DNA of 39,155 bases from Chloroflexota bacterium (GCA_021802585.1 JAJZRQ010000017.1:1-39155); one strand, 5' to 3'. Shown: positions 1 to 7,806, counted from the first letter of the stretch. Program-made: numbers and translations. The notes: generated by a model from the letters alone, not told the origin.

Positions 1-221
1 CCGCCCCCGGCGGTGCGCCGCCAGGCGACAGACCGCTGCAGACGCCGCGGGCGCGCGACTGGCGCCACCGGGGCAGCCGACTGGTACGAACGGACGATTC
101 CGACCCCCCGCGTCACGCCGCACCGTGAGCATGCACACGGGAGCGTCCCGCGCGCCCGTCGCCGCGCGGTCCGTCCCCGCCGCCGCGCGGCCCATCGATG
201 CCACCGGAGGCCCGCCTGCCC

Positions 222-359
222 GTGAACCAGCGCCGCCGCGTCGATCCGCGGGTCGTCGCGGCCCTCGCGATCGCCATCGCGATCGCCGCGATCACGCTCG
301 AGGTCGTCTACGTCGTCGGCCACTTCGCGATGGACACGTTCGAGAAGATCCCGGCCTGA
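222..359 (+). CDS. small single-pass membrane protein, 45 aa
   Basis: Short frame beginning GTG-AAC-CAG and ending TGA, preceded by GGAGG at 206-210. It encodes a basic N-terminus (NQRRRVDP), one hydrophobic Ala/Ile/Val-rich segment at about residues 10-32 and a short polar tail ending EKIPA. An in-frame ATG at 198 would add eight residues, but the GGAGG motif lies inside that extension, so the GTG is preferred. The product should be a small inner-membrane protein with its N-terminus inside. I recognise no family. A perfect GC palindrome follows the stop at once, which supports a real transcription unit ending there. The function is unknown. Confidence 0.55.
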   Translation: MNQRRRVDPRVVAALAIAIAIAAITLEVVYVVGHFAMDTFEKIPA

Positions 360-383
360 GCCTCCCGGCCGCGGCCGGGAGGC
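360..383 (+). terminator. perfect GC palindrome after small membrane gene
   Basis: A 24-base perfect inverted repeat begins one base after the stop codon of the small membrane protein. It can form a very stable hairpin but has no T-run after it. It probably terminates or attenuates transcription before the tRNA gene. Confidence 0.45.
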
Positions 384-392
384 CCGAAGCCG

Positions 393-401
393 TGGTAGAT
401 T
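393..401 (+). promoter_or_regulatory. extended -10 element for tRNA-Thr
   Basis: TG-G-TAGATT matches an extended -10 box (TGn followed by TAnnnT). It lies 9 bases before the mature tRNA 5' end, so the transcript would start almost at the tRNA. There is no good -35 box, because that region is the GC palindrome. Confidence 0.35.
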
Positions 402-410
402 CCAGCACGC

Positions 411-485
411 GCCGACATAGCTCAGCGGTAGAGCAGCTGTTTCGTAAACAGCAGGTCCTCGGTTCAAATCCGAGTGTCGGCTCCA
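411..485 (+). tRNA. trnT: tRNA-Thr (anticodon CGU), CCA encoded
   Basis: A full cloverleaf can be read by eye. The 7-bp acceptor stem GCCGACA pairs with TGTCGGC, and a D-arm is present. The anticodon stem GCTGT/ACAGC encloses the loop TTCGTAA, with CGT at positions 34-36. The T-arm is CTCGG-TTCAAAT-CCGAG, the discriminator is T, and CCA is encoded at 483-485. Anticodon CGU reads the threonine codon ACG, which is common in such a GC-rich genome. All stems are perfectly paired. Confidence 0.97.
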
Positions 486-496
486 GCGATCGCAAC

Positions 497-537
497 GTGA
501 GGCCGCCGTCTCGAGCAGGCTCGAGCGGCGGTCTCAC
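497..537 (+). terminator. hairpin terminator after tRNA-Thr
   Basis: Near-perfect inverted repeat 11 bases after the tRNA CCA. The left arm runs GTGAG-GCCGCCG-TCTCGAG and the right arm CTCGAG-CGGCGGTCTCAC, with a four-base loop and one bulge. A short CGTTT follows. It is a good intrinsic-terminator candidate for the tRNA transcript. Confidence 0.6.
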
Positions 538-539
538 CG

Positions 540-881
540 TTTCCCGGAAATGGCGACCCAGGGATCACGGGTCCGCTACCCGGCGACCGCCACGAGGATC
601 ACCGCGGCGAGCGAGCCGGTAGCGCTACGCGCCGCGGAGGTAGCTGCCGACCGGCAGGGGCGTCCCCAGGCGAACCCCGCCCGAGCGCACGCGCATCGTC
701 GCCGCCGAGCCGTGTTGGTCGCCTCTGCGGCGATGTTCGTCCCGACAAGGAACGAGACGATCGCCGTCGCCCGGGAATGGACCAGCCAGGCGGCGCCGAA
801 CGCCGCCGCCGGAGGGTTGTCGTGGTCGGGCCGCCGCCTGGAGGGTTGTCGTGGTCGGACGGCGCTCCCCGCGGCGGCCGA
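540..881. other. gene-poor stretch, no supported CDS
   Basis: About 340 bases between the tRNA terminator and the 3' end of the SRPBCC gene. No frame here has a credible start, Shine-Dalgarno and protein-like composition; open frames are Arg/Gly/Pro-rich shadows. The only structure I see is the 28/29-bp tandem repeat at 803-859. Confidence 0.5.
803..859. repeat. two-copy tandem repeat, 28/29 bp
   Basis: The 19-base core GGAGGGTTGTCGTGGTCGG occurs identically at 811-829 and 840-858. Each copy is preceded by CCGCCGCC (the second has one extra T) and followed by one variable base. The repeat lies just beyond the 3' end of the SRPBCC gene. Confidence 0.75.
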
Positions 882-1325
882 TCAGCGGCCGGGCAGGCTC
901 TCCAGCACCCGCCCGAGCTCCACGGCCATTCGCTCCCAGCCCTGCTTCGCGCCCTCGAAGGCGGCGGCGGCGCCGGGCAGGAAGCCGGACTGCTCGAGCG
1001 TCAGCCGCGTGCCGCCCGCGGGCGTCGCCGTGAGCGTCCACGTCACGACGGTGTCGACGCCGTTCGGCCCGCTGCCGCTCCGCCACGTGTAGCGGAGGCG
1101 ACGATCCGGCTCCGCCTCCAGCACCTCGCCGCGCACGATCCCGTCCCACCACGGGGTCGGCTCCTGGCGGAACGTGAACGGCTCCCCCACCGCCGGCCGC
1201 AGGTCCGTGGCCATGAGCCACCGCGCGAGGAGCTCCGGCTCCGTCAGCGCGCGCCAGACCCTCGCCGGCGGGTGCGGGAGGTCCCACGAGAAGGCGATCG
1301 ACAGGGTTTCGCCCGGTCCGGTCAT
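882..1325 (-). CDS. SRPBCC / AHSA1-like ligand-binding protein
   Basis: 147-aa single-domain protein of the START/Bet v1-like SRPBCC superfamily, AHSA1 (Aha1 C-terminal-like) branch. Visible hallmarks are the N-terminal FSWDLPHPPARVWRALT, then LLARWL, the strand region FTFRQEPTPWWDGIVRGEV, and the C-terminal helix GWERMAVELGRVLESL, which closes the hydrophobic cavity. Length is typical. It overlaps the upstream ArsR gene by ATGA (1322-1325), so the two are translationally coupled. ArsR-AHSA1 pairs of this kind are common in Actinobacteria, Bacillota and Chloroflexota. The ligand is unknown, and the SRPBCC partner may sense or sequester it. It is probably co-regulated with the ArsR gene from the promoter at 1648-1676. 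Confidence 0.85.
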   Translation of the reverse strand: MTGPGETLSIAFSWDLPHPPARVWRALTEPELLARWLMATDLRPAVGEPFTFRQEPTPWWDGIVRGEVLEAEPDRRLRYTWRSGSGPNGVDTVVTWTLTATPAGGTRLTLEQSGFLPGAAAAFEGAKQGWERMAVELGRVLESLPGR

Positions 1326-1639
1326 GCGCCCATCCCCCTCAGGACGTCCTCGAGACGCTCGACGCGCCCCGGCCAGAACGCCCGGTAGTGGGCGAGCCAG
1401 TCGATGATCGGCCGCAGGCCGTCGGGCTCGACCCGGTAGTAGACGAGGCGGCCTTCGCGCCGCTCGGTGACGAGGCCGGCGCCGCGGAGCTTCGCCAGGT
1501 GCTGCGAGACCGCGGGTTGCGAGATCCCGAACCCGGCGACGAGGTCCTTCACCGGCGCCTCCCCGGCGGCGATCCGCGCGTAGATCGCCCGCCGGCTCGG
1601 GTCTGCGAGGGCCCGGAAGACGGCCTGCTCGTGGTTCAT
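1322..1639 (-). CDS. ArsR-family winged-helix regulator (SdpR-like)
   Basis: 105-aa one-domain repressor. VFRALADPSRRAIYARI is the classic ArsR/SdpR opening. The recognition helix region is ISQPAVSQHLAKLRGAGLV, followed by the wing ERREGRLVYYRVEP. There are no Cys or His clusters typical of metal sensors, so it is more likely an SdpR/YceK-type regulator that acts with the downstream SRPBCC protein. The ATG at 1639 lies only 8 bases after a strong -10 box, so the mRNA is leaderless or nearly so. A dyad inside the promoter spacer is the likely autoregulatory operator. Confidence 0.88.
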   Translation of the reverse strand: MNHEQAVFRALADPSRRAIYARIAAGEAPVKDLVAGFGISQPAVSQHLAKLRGAGLVTERREGRLVYYRVEPDGLRPIIDWLAHYRAFWPGRVERLEDVLRGMGA

Positions 1640-1647
1640 GCGGCCGA

Positions 1648-1676
1648 ATGATAAGCATCAGCTTATGCGTTGTCAA
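1648..1676 (-). promoter_or_regulatory. sigma70-type promoter with embedded ArsR operator
   Basis: Read on the minus strand: TTGACA (1676-1671), a 17-base spacer, then TATCAT (1653-1648). This is close to consensus, and unusually AT-rich for the window. The inverted repeat ATAAGC-ATCA-GCTTAT (1651-1666) covers the spacer and the -10 box. Bound repressor would therefore block polymerase directly. The start codon is 8 bases downstream of the -10 box, which implies a leaderless transcript. Confidence 0.8.
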
Positions 1677-1762
1677 GGACCGGAGCGACGGTGTCGAGGG
1701 CGCCGGCCGCCCCAGTCGGGGCGCGGGCGCGGGTCGTCGCGCAGGACCGTCGGCCCCCGGGG

Positions 1763-2239
1763 TCACGCCTCCTTCGGGAGGCGGCCGAAGAGACCGAGGA
1801 TCACCCGCATGAATCGGTGCCCGCCGTCCGAGGTGGGGCCGTACATGAGCGGGCAGCCGCCGGCGATCGAGGCGATGCCGCTCGCCCGGCACAGCTCGTG
1901 GGCCTCCTTCGAGACACTGCCGGCGCCGAACGCCTGGTGCATCCAGACGCGGGTGATCCCGAGCTCGCGGCACTCGCGGACGACCGATTCCGCCGCGCTC
2001 GCCGGGGTCGCGATGACGACGGCGTCCACGCCCCCGGGGATCGACCGCAGGTCGCGGTAGCACGGGTCGCCCTCGACGGTGTCCGCCGCCGGGTTGACGG
2101 CGAAGACCTCGTAGCCGCGCGCCCGAAGGCGCTGGTAGACGACGTTGCCGCCGTGACCCTGGGGCGTCCGCGAGACGCCCGCGACGGCGATCCGCCGCTG
2201 GGCGAGGAAGTCGTCGATGGCGTGATCCACGGCGCCCAC
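1763..2239 (-). CDS. CoA-binding domain protein (YccU type)
   Basis: 158-aa single Rossmann-like CoA_binding domain. The nucleotide-binding opening is IAVAGVSRTPQGHGGNVVYQRLRARGYEVFAVNP, followed by GVDAVVIATPASAAESVVREC and ITRVWMHQAFGAGS. In this family the last motif corresponds to the WxQxG region. Length matches the YccU/YneT family, which is related to the CoA-binding half of succinyl-CoA synthetase alpha. The GTG start is supported by GGAGG five bases upstream. It appears monocistronic. Its cellular role in any organism is poorly defined, and its neighbours give no hint. Confidence 0.85.
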   Translation of the reverse strand: MGAVDHAIDDFLAQRRIAVAGVSRTPQGHGGNVVYQRLRARGYEVFAVNPAADTVEGDPCYRDLRSIPGGVDAVVIATPASAAESVVRECRELGITRVWMHQAFGAGSVSKEAHELCRASGIASIAGGCPLMYGPTSDGGHRFMRVILGLFGRLPKEA

Positions 2240-2437
2240 GCTGCCCTCCGACCCGCGCGAGGTCGCACGGCGGGCGCGCCGGACGACGATCGGGCGGCCC
2301 GCGGGCGGGTCCGGGCCGCCGGCCGCTGCCGGAGAGGCTAGGTGGCCGGCACCGCTCGAGAAGTGCCGTTCCGCCCGAAGCCGGGCCCCGGGCGGCGACG
2401 GCTCCGGGCGGCGCCGCCGCCCGAGTGTCCGAGGGCC

Positions 2438-2758
2438 TCAGGCGCCGGGAGCGCGGTAGCGCGGCGTGAGCTTCGCGGCGGCGTCGATCTCCTCGGGGGT
2501 GAGGAGGACGACGGTCCGCGCGCGAATCGCGCCGGACGCCGCGGCGGTGAGGGAGCCGGCGGCCATCTGGGCGTGCCCCGGGAGGTCGACGATGAGGTAG
2601 AAGTCGTCGCCGCCGAAGCCGAAGTAGTACGCCTCGACGGTGCCGCCGAGCGAGGCGACCAGCTGCTCCGTCGCGGCCCGGCGGCCTGTCCCACCTTCGG
2701 CGAGGAGCCCGCGGGCACCCTCCGCGGTGTAGCTGCCGATGACGAGGTACTTGCTCAT
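2438..2758 (-). CDS. GYD domain protein
   Basis: 106-aa protein of the GYD family (a ferredoxin-like, dimeric alpha/beta-barrel-type fold). Seen in sequence: YLVIGSYTAEGARGLL, then the signature region GGTVEAYYFGFGGDDFYLIVDLPGH, and a C-terminal TVVLLTPEEIDAA. Length is typical for the family, which is common in Actinobacteria, Chloroflexota and Rhizobiales and has no established function. The ATG is preceded by a G-rich AGGGGG motif about nine bases upstream. A promoter-like TTGACA-16-TACCCT lies upstream. It appears to be a single-gene unit. Confidence 0.82.
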   Translation of the reverse strand: MSKYLVIGSYTAEGARGLLAEGGTGRRAATEQLVASLGGTVEAYYFGFGGDDFYLIVDLPGHAQMAAGSLTAAASGAIRARTVVLLTPEEIDAAAKLTPRYRAPGA

Positions 2759-2816
2759 GGCGAAGACCCCCTGCTGTCGCGAGGCGTCGATCGACGCGCG
2801 GCGCCGCGGCCGCCAG

Positions 2817-2844
2817 AGGGTAGTCCTGTCGCCGGCGGTGTCAA
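2817..2844 (-). promoter_or_regulatory. promoter candidate for the GYD gene
   Basis: Minus strand: a perfect TTGACA (2844-2839), a 16-base spacer, then TACCCT (2822-2817), which fits the TAnnnT -10 pattern of high-GC genomes. It lies about 60 bases before the GYD start codon. Confidence 0.5.
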
Positions 2845-2871
2845 GGCGCCGGCGCAGCCGGCGCCCCTCCG

Positions 2872-3147
2872 CTACCGCCCTCGGCGGGACCCCGCGATCC
2901 CGAGCTCGTCGAGGAGGGCGACGGCCTGCCGGACGAGGTCGGCGACGAGCCCGGGCTCGACCTGGTCGAGCGATGCGAGGTCGAGCGTTCCCATCGTCGT
3001 CGAGCCCGGGCGGAGGGTGCCCGGCGGGGCGGTGAGGCGGACGCCGCAGAGGAAGCGGAGGCTGACCACCTTCCGGCTCGCGTCGATCGCGCAGACCCAG
3101 TGGCGCCACGCCCCGTCGCGGGCATACATGAGCATCCGGTACTTCAC
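2872..3147 (-). CDS. short DUF1801-like protein
   Basis: 91 residues from a GTG (VKYRMLMYARDG). The middle and C-terminal part (VSLRFLCGVRL, GTLRPGSTTMGTLDLASLDQVEPGLVADLVRQAV) resembles the C-terminal half of DUF1801 proteins, which in full length are about 120-140 aa. The N-terminal helix and the usual SYGMPAY-like segment are absent. The region upstream is the promoter side of the divergent PEBP gene and does not supply them. It could be an N-terminally reduced family member or a decaying copy. Family assignment is tentative because it rests on the C-terminal pattern only. Confidence 0.5.
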   Translation of the reverse strand: MKYRMLMYARDGAWRHWVCAIDASRKVVSLRFLCGVRLTAPPGTLRPGSTTMGTLDLASLDQVEPGLVADLVRQAVALLDELGIAGSRRGR

Positions 3148-3241
3148 CGCCGACTCTCTCGGCGACCGCGCCCTCCGGGTCCCGCCGAGCGGGCGGGCAG
3201 CGGTTGCGGTGCCGCAGTGCGGGGTGCATGCTCGGAGCCAC

Positions 3242-3916
3242 ATGCGTGAGGCGGGAGCGCCGCGGGACCTGGGGCGGGCGGTGGTCGTCGCGGCCGTCGT
3301 CGCGATCCAGGCGGCCGTCCTCGCCTCGTGCGCGCCGTCGGCCGGCTCGGCCACGCCAGACCCGGCAGCGGCGTCCCCGTCGGTCGCCGCGCCGTCCGCG
3401 TCGCCCGCCGGCGCAGGCCCTCCTTCCAGCCCGGAGATCGGAGCCATGGCCACGCCCACCCCGCAGCCCACCGCGCTCACCCTCACCTCGCCGGCCTTCG
3501 CCGACGGGAGCCCGATCCCGACCGAGTTCACCTGCAGGGGTCGGGACGTGTCGCCCGCGCTCGCCTGGCGCGGCGTCCCGCCGGAGGCGGCCGCCCTCGT
3601 CCTCCTCGTCGACGACCCGGACGGGCGCGACTGGGTCCACTGGACGGTCCTCGACCTGCCTGCCACCGACGGCGAGCTGCCGAGGGCCGTCGCGCCGACC
3701 GCCGACCCGCCGCAGCAGGGACGGAACGACTTCGGGCGGATCGGGTACGGAGGGCCGTGCCCGCCCTCGGGGACCCATCGCTACCGGTTCACGCTCTACG
3801 CCCTCGCCGCACCGCTCGCCCTCCCCGGCCACCCCGCCGGGGGCGCGGTCCGCGCCGCGCTCCGCGGGGCGACGATCCGCGCGACCGTGACCCTGACGGG
3901 GACGTTCCGCGCGTAG
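3242..3916 (+). CDS. YbhB/YbcL-type PEBP lipoprotein
   Basis: 224-aa exported protein. A signal peptide (hydrophobic AVVVAAVVAIQAAVLA) ends in the lipobox LASC with C30, followed by an Ala/Pro/Ser-rich linker to about residue 70. The rest is a phosphatidylethanolamine-binding-protein domain of the bacterial YbhB type. Its hallmarks are VSPALAWRGVPPEAAALVLLVDDPD, DWVHWTVLDLP and GYGGPCPPSGTHRYRFTLYAL. These are the conserved ligand-pocket motifs. It should be anchored to the outer face of the cytoplasmic membrane. Its ligand is unknown, and other bacterial homologues also lack a clear role. The gene is divergent from the DUF1801-like gene. Confidence 0.88.
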   Translation: MREAGAPRDLGRAVVVAAVVAIQAAVLASCAPSAGSATPDPAAASPSVAAPSASPAGAGPPSSPEIGAMATPTPQPTALTLTSPAFADGSPIPTEFTCRGRDVSPALAWRGVPPEAAALVLLVDDPDGRDWVHWTVLDLPATDGELPRAVAPTADPPQQGRNDFGRIGYGGPCPPSGTHRYRFTLYALAAPLALPGHPAGGAVRAALRGATIRATVTLTGTFRA

Positions 3917-4066
3917 GACGAACGGCGCGCGCGCCGGCCACCCATCCGTCGCGCGGCTCGTCCGGCGGCGGCCCGAACGGCGCGTCGATTCCATCGTTAC
4001 CAGACACGTCAGGACTGTCGGCGGCCGCCCGGTCGCCGGGCGATTCGCACCCTGGGGGTGGAACCC

Positions 4067-4723
4067 ATGAGACGAACCTTCGGCATCGTTGCCGTCCTCG
4101 CGCTCCTCCTCGTCCTCGTGCCATCGAGCGCGATGGCCGCCCCGAACGGCGGCGGCCGCAGCGCCGCCCAGGCGGGCAAGATCACCGTCTGCCACAGCCC
4201 GAACGGCGTGAACCCGCGCGCGATCACGATCAGCAGGTCGGCGTGGAAGGCCCACGAGGCGCACGGCGACTTCATCGTCACGAAGGACAAGCCGTGCGTG
4301 CCGAAGAAGGCCGCGAAGGTCCCGGTCTGCACGTTCGCCGCGACGACGTCCCAGTACTTCTCGGCACCGCTGCCGCCGGCCACGGTCGGCGCGCTCTTCG
4401 CCACCGGCCCGATCACGATCCGCTGGAACCCCGCGACGAAGGCGGTGCTCGGCGGGGCGTGGGACGAGTACACCGTCGCCGACCCGGCGACGAAGCTCCA
4501 CAACGCCGTGACCGCCGGGACGGTCGACGGGACGGCGGTGAACCTCACGTTCACCCGCACGATCGTGCCGCCGCCCGACTACGTCTTCACGTTCAGCGGG
4601 TCGCTGAGCTCGGCGACCCCGGGCCCGGCGACCCTCAGCGGCACGATGGCCGGCCCCAGCTATGCCTTCACCGCCACCGGCCTGGTGTCCTGCCGCGCCG
4701 GGAAGGCAGCGCCCGGGAGCTGA
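4067..4723 (+). CDS. secreted protein with CH...HxxHGD motif
   Basis: 218-aa secreted protein. The ATG is preceded by a GGGGGTGG motif, which makes it better than the GTG at 4058. The signal peptide MRRTFGIVAVLALLLVLVPSSAMA has an AMA-type cleavage site. Right after it comes ITVCHSPNGVNPRAITISRSAW followed by HEAHGDF and a later Cys. This is a small motif (VCH...sAxxAHxxHGD) that I recognise from many uncharacterised secreted proteins of Bacteroidota and Actinomycetota. Its spaced Cys and His residues suggest metal or disulfide chemistry. The C-terminal part (residues about 85-210) is Thr/Ala/Pro-rich, probably beta-sandwich, and contains another Cys pair. The function is unknown. A strong hairpin follows. 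Confidence 0.75.
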   Translation: MRRTFGIVAVLALLLVLVPSSAMAAPNGGGRSAAQAGKITVCHSPNGVNPRAITISRSAWKAHEAHGDFIVTKDKPCVPKKAAKVPVCTFAATTSQYFSAPLPPATVGALFATGPITIRWNPATKAVLGGAWDEYTVADPATKLHNAVTAGTVDGTAVNLTFTRTIVPPPDYVFTFSGSLSSATPGPATLSGTMAGPSYAFTATGLVSCRAGKAAPGS

Positions 4724-4759
4724 CGCCGCCCTCGACGACCCGCGTCGTCGCTCACGGTT

Positions 4760-4789
4760 GATGGAGGGGCGCCACGGCGCCCCTCCATC
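4760..4789 (+). terminator. 14-bp-stem hairpin after secreted protein gene
   Basis: GATGGAGGGGCGCC and GGCGCCCCTCCATC form a perfect 14-bp inverted repeat around two bases. It is 36 bases after the stop codon. There is no T-run, so it is a GC-type terminator candidate. Confidence 0.6.
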
Positions 4790-4919
4790 GCGTCCGGGGG
4801 CCGGAGGCCGCCCGCGCGGGCGGCGCGCCGTCGCGGGATTCGGCGAGGGGCGGTAGGCTCACCGCGGGAGGTCGGCCCGTCAGCGGCTCGGCCGTCGGGC
4901 CAGCACCAGGAGGCACGCC

Positions 4920-5768
4920 ATGGGTCACTCGGCGGAGATCGGCGTCTTCGGCGGCTCGGGCTTCTACTCGCTCCTGGACGAGGTCCGGGAGGTCAAGGTC
5001 GACACGCCGTACGGCGCCCCGTCGGACAGCATCTTCCTCGCCGAGGTGGACGGGCGGCGCGTCGCGTTCCTGCCGCGCCACGGTCGGCGCCACACGATCC
5101 CGCCTCACCGGATCAACTACCGGGCGAACGTGTGGGCGATGCGCGCCCTCGGCGTGAAGGCCGTGATCAGCCCCTGCGCCGCGGGGTCACTCCGGCGCGA
5201 CGTCGCGCCCGGCGACTTCGTCGTCTGCGACCAGTTCGTGGACCGGACGAGCGGCCGGGCCGACACGTTCTTCGACGGCCCGATCGTCAGCCACCTCAGC
5301 TCCGCCGAGACGTACGACCCGGTGCTCCGGCAGGTCGCGATCGACGTCATCCGCGAGCACGGGATCCCCGTCCACGAGCGGGGCACGGTCGTCGTCATCC
5401 AGGGGCCGCGGTTCTCGACGAAGGCCGAGTCGCGATGGTTCTCCGACGCCGGGTGGGAAGTCATCAACATGACGCAGTACCCGGAGGCGTTCCTCTGCCG
5501 CGAGCTCGGGATGGCCGTCGTCAACATCAGCCTCATCACCGACTACGATGCCGGCGTCCTCGAGGGGACGGAGGCGGTCGACGCCCTCAGCGTCCTCGAG
5601 GTCTTCGAGCGGAACGCGGCCCGGATCCAGCAGGTCGTGCTCGACATGGTCCGCCGCTTCCCGGCGGACCTCGACGCGCTCGGCGCCCGCGAGGCGCTCG
5701 CCGTCACGCGCGGCGACGGGCACGTCATCTCGCCGCTCGACGTCCGGCTCTTCGAGACCGGCCTGTAG
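4920..5768 (+). CDS. mtnP: S-methyl-5'-thioadenosine phosphorylase
   Basis: 282-aa enzyme of the PNP/MTAP family (type II, trimeric). It cleaves methylthioadenosine with phosphate to adenine and 5-methylthioribose-1-phosphate in methionine and polyamine salvage. Seen: [10 protein letters not shown] (residues 7-15) for phosphate binding, [71 protein letters not shown] and LITDYDAG. The Asp in TDYDAG and the NMT motif favour 6-aminopurine (MTA) over guanosine/inosine substrates. A strong AGGAGG lies before the ATG. The adenine it yields could feed the purine-oxidising genes further along the window. Confidence 0.93.
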   Translation: MGHSAEIGVFGGSGFYSLLDEVREVKVDTPYGAPSDSIFLAEVDGRRVAFLPRHGRRHTIPPHRINYRANVWAMRALGVKAVISPCAAGSLRRDVAPGDFVVCDQFVDRTSGRADTFFDGPIVSHLSSAETYDPVLRQVAIDVIREHGIPVHERGTVVVIQGPRFSTKAESRWFSDAGWEVINMTQYPEAFLCRELGMAVVNISLITDYDAGVLEGTEAVDALSVLEVFERNAARIQQVVLDMVRRFPADLDALGAREALAVTRGDGHVISPLDVRLFETGL

Positions 5769-5801
5769 GGCGGAGCCGGTCGGCCGGCCGCCGGGCCGGC
5801 G

Positions 5802-6473
5802 TCAGGGCGCCGCGAAGTGGAGGCTCGCGACGATCGGGGCGGCGTCGGCCTGGAGCTGGTCCCAGAGCGCCCCGTCGAAGGCGTCCACGTCGACGACGAC
5901 CGTCCCCCCGCCGGGGACGTCGAGGAGGTCGAGGCGGAGGCGCTCGCTGCCGGCGGCCACCCAGCGAAGCTGGCCGTCGGCGCCGACGAAGAGCGGGACT
6001 GTCGGCAGCCCATTCGCGAACGGGCACGACGCCGTCCAGTCCTTCGCGATCGAGACCTCGAGCCGGACGCCCTGGAGGCCGCCGACGGTCACGAGGAGCG
6101 GGCCCCCCACGCTCAGCCCGGGCAGTCCGCGGATCCACGTCGCGAGCGCGACCGAGGTGGCTCCGACGTTCGGCTCCGCGGTCGTCGGGCAGGACGGGTC
6201 CTGCGACGCGGGCTGCGGGTCGCGGAAGAGGTGGATCCCGGCGAGGTCCGAGGCGACCGGCTGGAGGGCGAGATACGTCGCGGAGTCCGCCGGGTTCCAC
6301 CACCCCGCGGGCAGGGTGAACGTCACGGCCGGCTGGAACGACCGCGAGCTGTACGTGCCCGGCGCGAGCGCGGTCGGGCCGCTCGGGGCGGGCGTAGCCG
6401 CGGCGCCGCACCCGGCGACGACGAGCGCGGCGACGACGACGAGCGCGGCGGCGCGCACGATCGGCGTCGTCAT
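5802..6473 (-). CDS. secreted lipoprotein of unknown function
   Basis: 223-aa lipoprotein with an N-terminal stretch [13 protein letters not shown] and lipobox VAGC (C22). A Thr/Pro/Ala-rich linker follows, then a beta-rich domain ([60 protein letters not shown]). The pattern of PAGW, '[10 protein letters not shown]' and a final amphipathic helix is common in extracytoplasmic proteins of Actinobacteria and Chloroflexota annotated only as hypothetical. Two Cys (in DPSCP and ASCPF) may form a disulfide. The gene is convergent with mtnP, with only 33 bases between the stops. Confidence 0.8.
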   Translation of the reverse strand: MTTPIVRAAALVVVAALVVAGCGAAATPAPSGPTALAPGTYSSRSFQPAVTFTLPAGWWNPADSATYLALQPVASDLAGIHLFRDPQPASQDPSCPTTAEPNVGATSVALATWIRGLPGLSVGGPLLVTVGGLQGVRLEVSIAKDWTASCPFANGLPTVPLFVGADGQLRWVAAGSERLRLDLLDVPGGGTVVVDVDAFDGALWDQLQADAAPIVASLHFAAP

Positions 6474-6687
6474 CCGGGCCGGCCGCGAGGCTGGCAGCAC
6501 CGGCGTCCTCCTCGTTCGCGGACGGGGGGGCTCTGGCGGGGCCCGGCGCGCGTCGCGGCACGACGGGCGGGCGCAAGGCGCCCGTGGCGCAAGTCTAGCG
6601 GCGACCCGTCCCGGCAGCTCTCCGGACGGCCCGACGTCCGGTGTACGCTTCCGAACGGGTGGCACGGGAGCAGCGGAGGTCCCGGGA

Positions 6688-7806
6688 ATGAACGAGACGA
6701 GCCGGCGCGGAGGCCTCGACCTGCCCACGATCCGCGCCGCCCCGAAGGTCCTCCTCCACGACCACCTCGACGGCGGCCTCCGCCCCCGGACGGTCATCGA
6801 GCTCGCCCGCGACACGGGCTACGGCGGCCTCCCGACGACCGACCCGGACGAGCTCGGGGCGTGGTTCCGGCGGGGCGCCGACCGGAAGAGCCTCGTCCTC
6901 TACCTCGAGGGCTTCGCCCACACCGTCGCCGTCATGCAGACGCCCGAGGCGCTCGAGCGCGTCGCCGCGGAGTGCGCCGCGGACCTCGCCGACGACGGCA
7001 TCGTGTACGCGGAGGTCCGCTTCGCGCCGGAGCTCCACCTCGAGCGGGGCATGGAGCTCGACGAGGTCGTGCGCGCGGTCCTCGCCGGCTTCCGCCGCGG
7101 CAGCGAGGGTCGCCCGATCACCGTGCGCACCCTCGTCACGGCGATGCGGACGGCGGCGCGCTCGCTCGAGATCGCGGAGCTCGCCGTCCGGTTCCGCGAC
7201 GAGGGCGTCGTCGGGTTCGACATCGCCGGCGCCGAGAAGGGCTACCCGCCGACGCGCCACCTCGACGCCTTCCACCTCATCGCCCGCGAGAACTTCCACT
7301 TCACGATCCACGCCGGCGAGGCCTTCGGCCTGCCGTCGATCTGGGAGGCGCTCCAGTGGTGCGGCGCCGAGCGCCTCGGCCACGGCGTCCGGATCGTCGA
7401 CGACATCGAGGTCGCGCCCGACGGCCGGGTCGCCCTCGGGCGCCTCGCCGCGTACGTCCGCGACCGGCGGATTCCCCTCGAGATGTGCCCCACGTCGAAC
7501 GTCCACAGCGGCGCGGTCGCCTCGCTCGAGGAGCACCCCATCGACCTCCTCCGGCGCCTCCGGTTCCGGGTCACGGTGAACACCGACAATCGCCTCATGA
7601 GCGGGGTGACGCTCTCGTCCGAGTTCGAGGCGCTCGCCCGGGTGTTCGGGCTCGACCTCGCCGAGATGCAGTGGCTCAGCCTCAACGCGATGAAGAGCGC
7701 GTTCTGCTCGTTCGACCAGCGGCTGCGGGTCATCAACGAGCAGATCAAGCCGGGGTACGCGCGGCTCGTGGCGCTCGCCTCCCAGGCGGACATGCTCGTC
7801 GGGTAG
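6688..7806 (+). CDS. add: adenosine deaminase
   Basis: 372-aa TIM-barrel amidohydrolase that hydrolyses adenosine or deoxyadenosine to inosine and ammonia. Metal and catalytic motifs seen: [12 protein letters not shown] (HxH at about residues 24-26), TIHAGEAFG (metal His and catalytic Glu), [20 protein letters not shown] and [12 protein letters not shown]. The last holds the metal Asp; the usual second Asp (NTDDP) is Asn here, as I recall for an actinobacterial-type ADA subgroup. The ATG is preceded by GGAGGT with seven bases of spacing. Cytoplasmic purine salvage or catabolism is expected. With mtnP it forms an adenine/adenosine-handling pair close to the purine oxidation genes. Confidence 0.93.
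   Translation: MNETSRRGGLDLPTIRAAPKVLLHDHLDGGLRPRTVIELARDTGYGGLPTTDPDELGAWFRRGADRKSLVLYLEGFAHTVAVMQTPEALERVAAECAADLADDGIVYAEVRFAPELHLERGMELDEVVRAVLAGFRRGSEGRPITVRTLVTAMRTAARSLEIAELAVRFRDEGVVGFDIAGAEKGYPPTRHLDAFHLIARENFHFTIHAGEAFGLPSIWEALQWCGAERLGHGVRIVDDIEVAPDGRVALGRLAAYVRDRRIPLEMCPTSNVHSGAVASLEEHPIDLLRRLRFRVTVNTDNRLMSGVTLSSEFEALARVFGLDLAEMQWLSLNAMKSAFCSFDQRLRVINEQIKPGYARLVALASQADMLVG

Noticed and set aside
2438-4501. Very long minus-strand open frame (687 codons) through several genes
   Set aside because: Product is Arg/Gly/Ala/Asp-rich with no domain except at its very end, where it coincides with the GYD gene. GC-rich antisense frames stay open by chance here.
7576-7587. Adenosine deaminase with NTDN as a dead enzyme
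   Set aside because: The metal-binding Asp is kept, and the NTDN-RLMSG form is, as I recall, normal for a large subgroup of high-GC bacterial ADAs.
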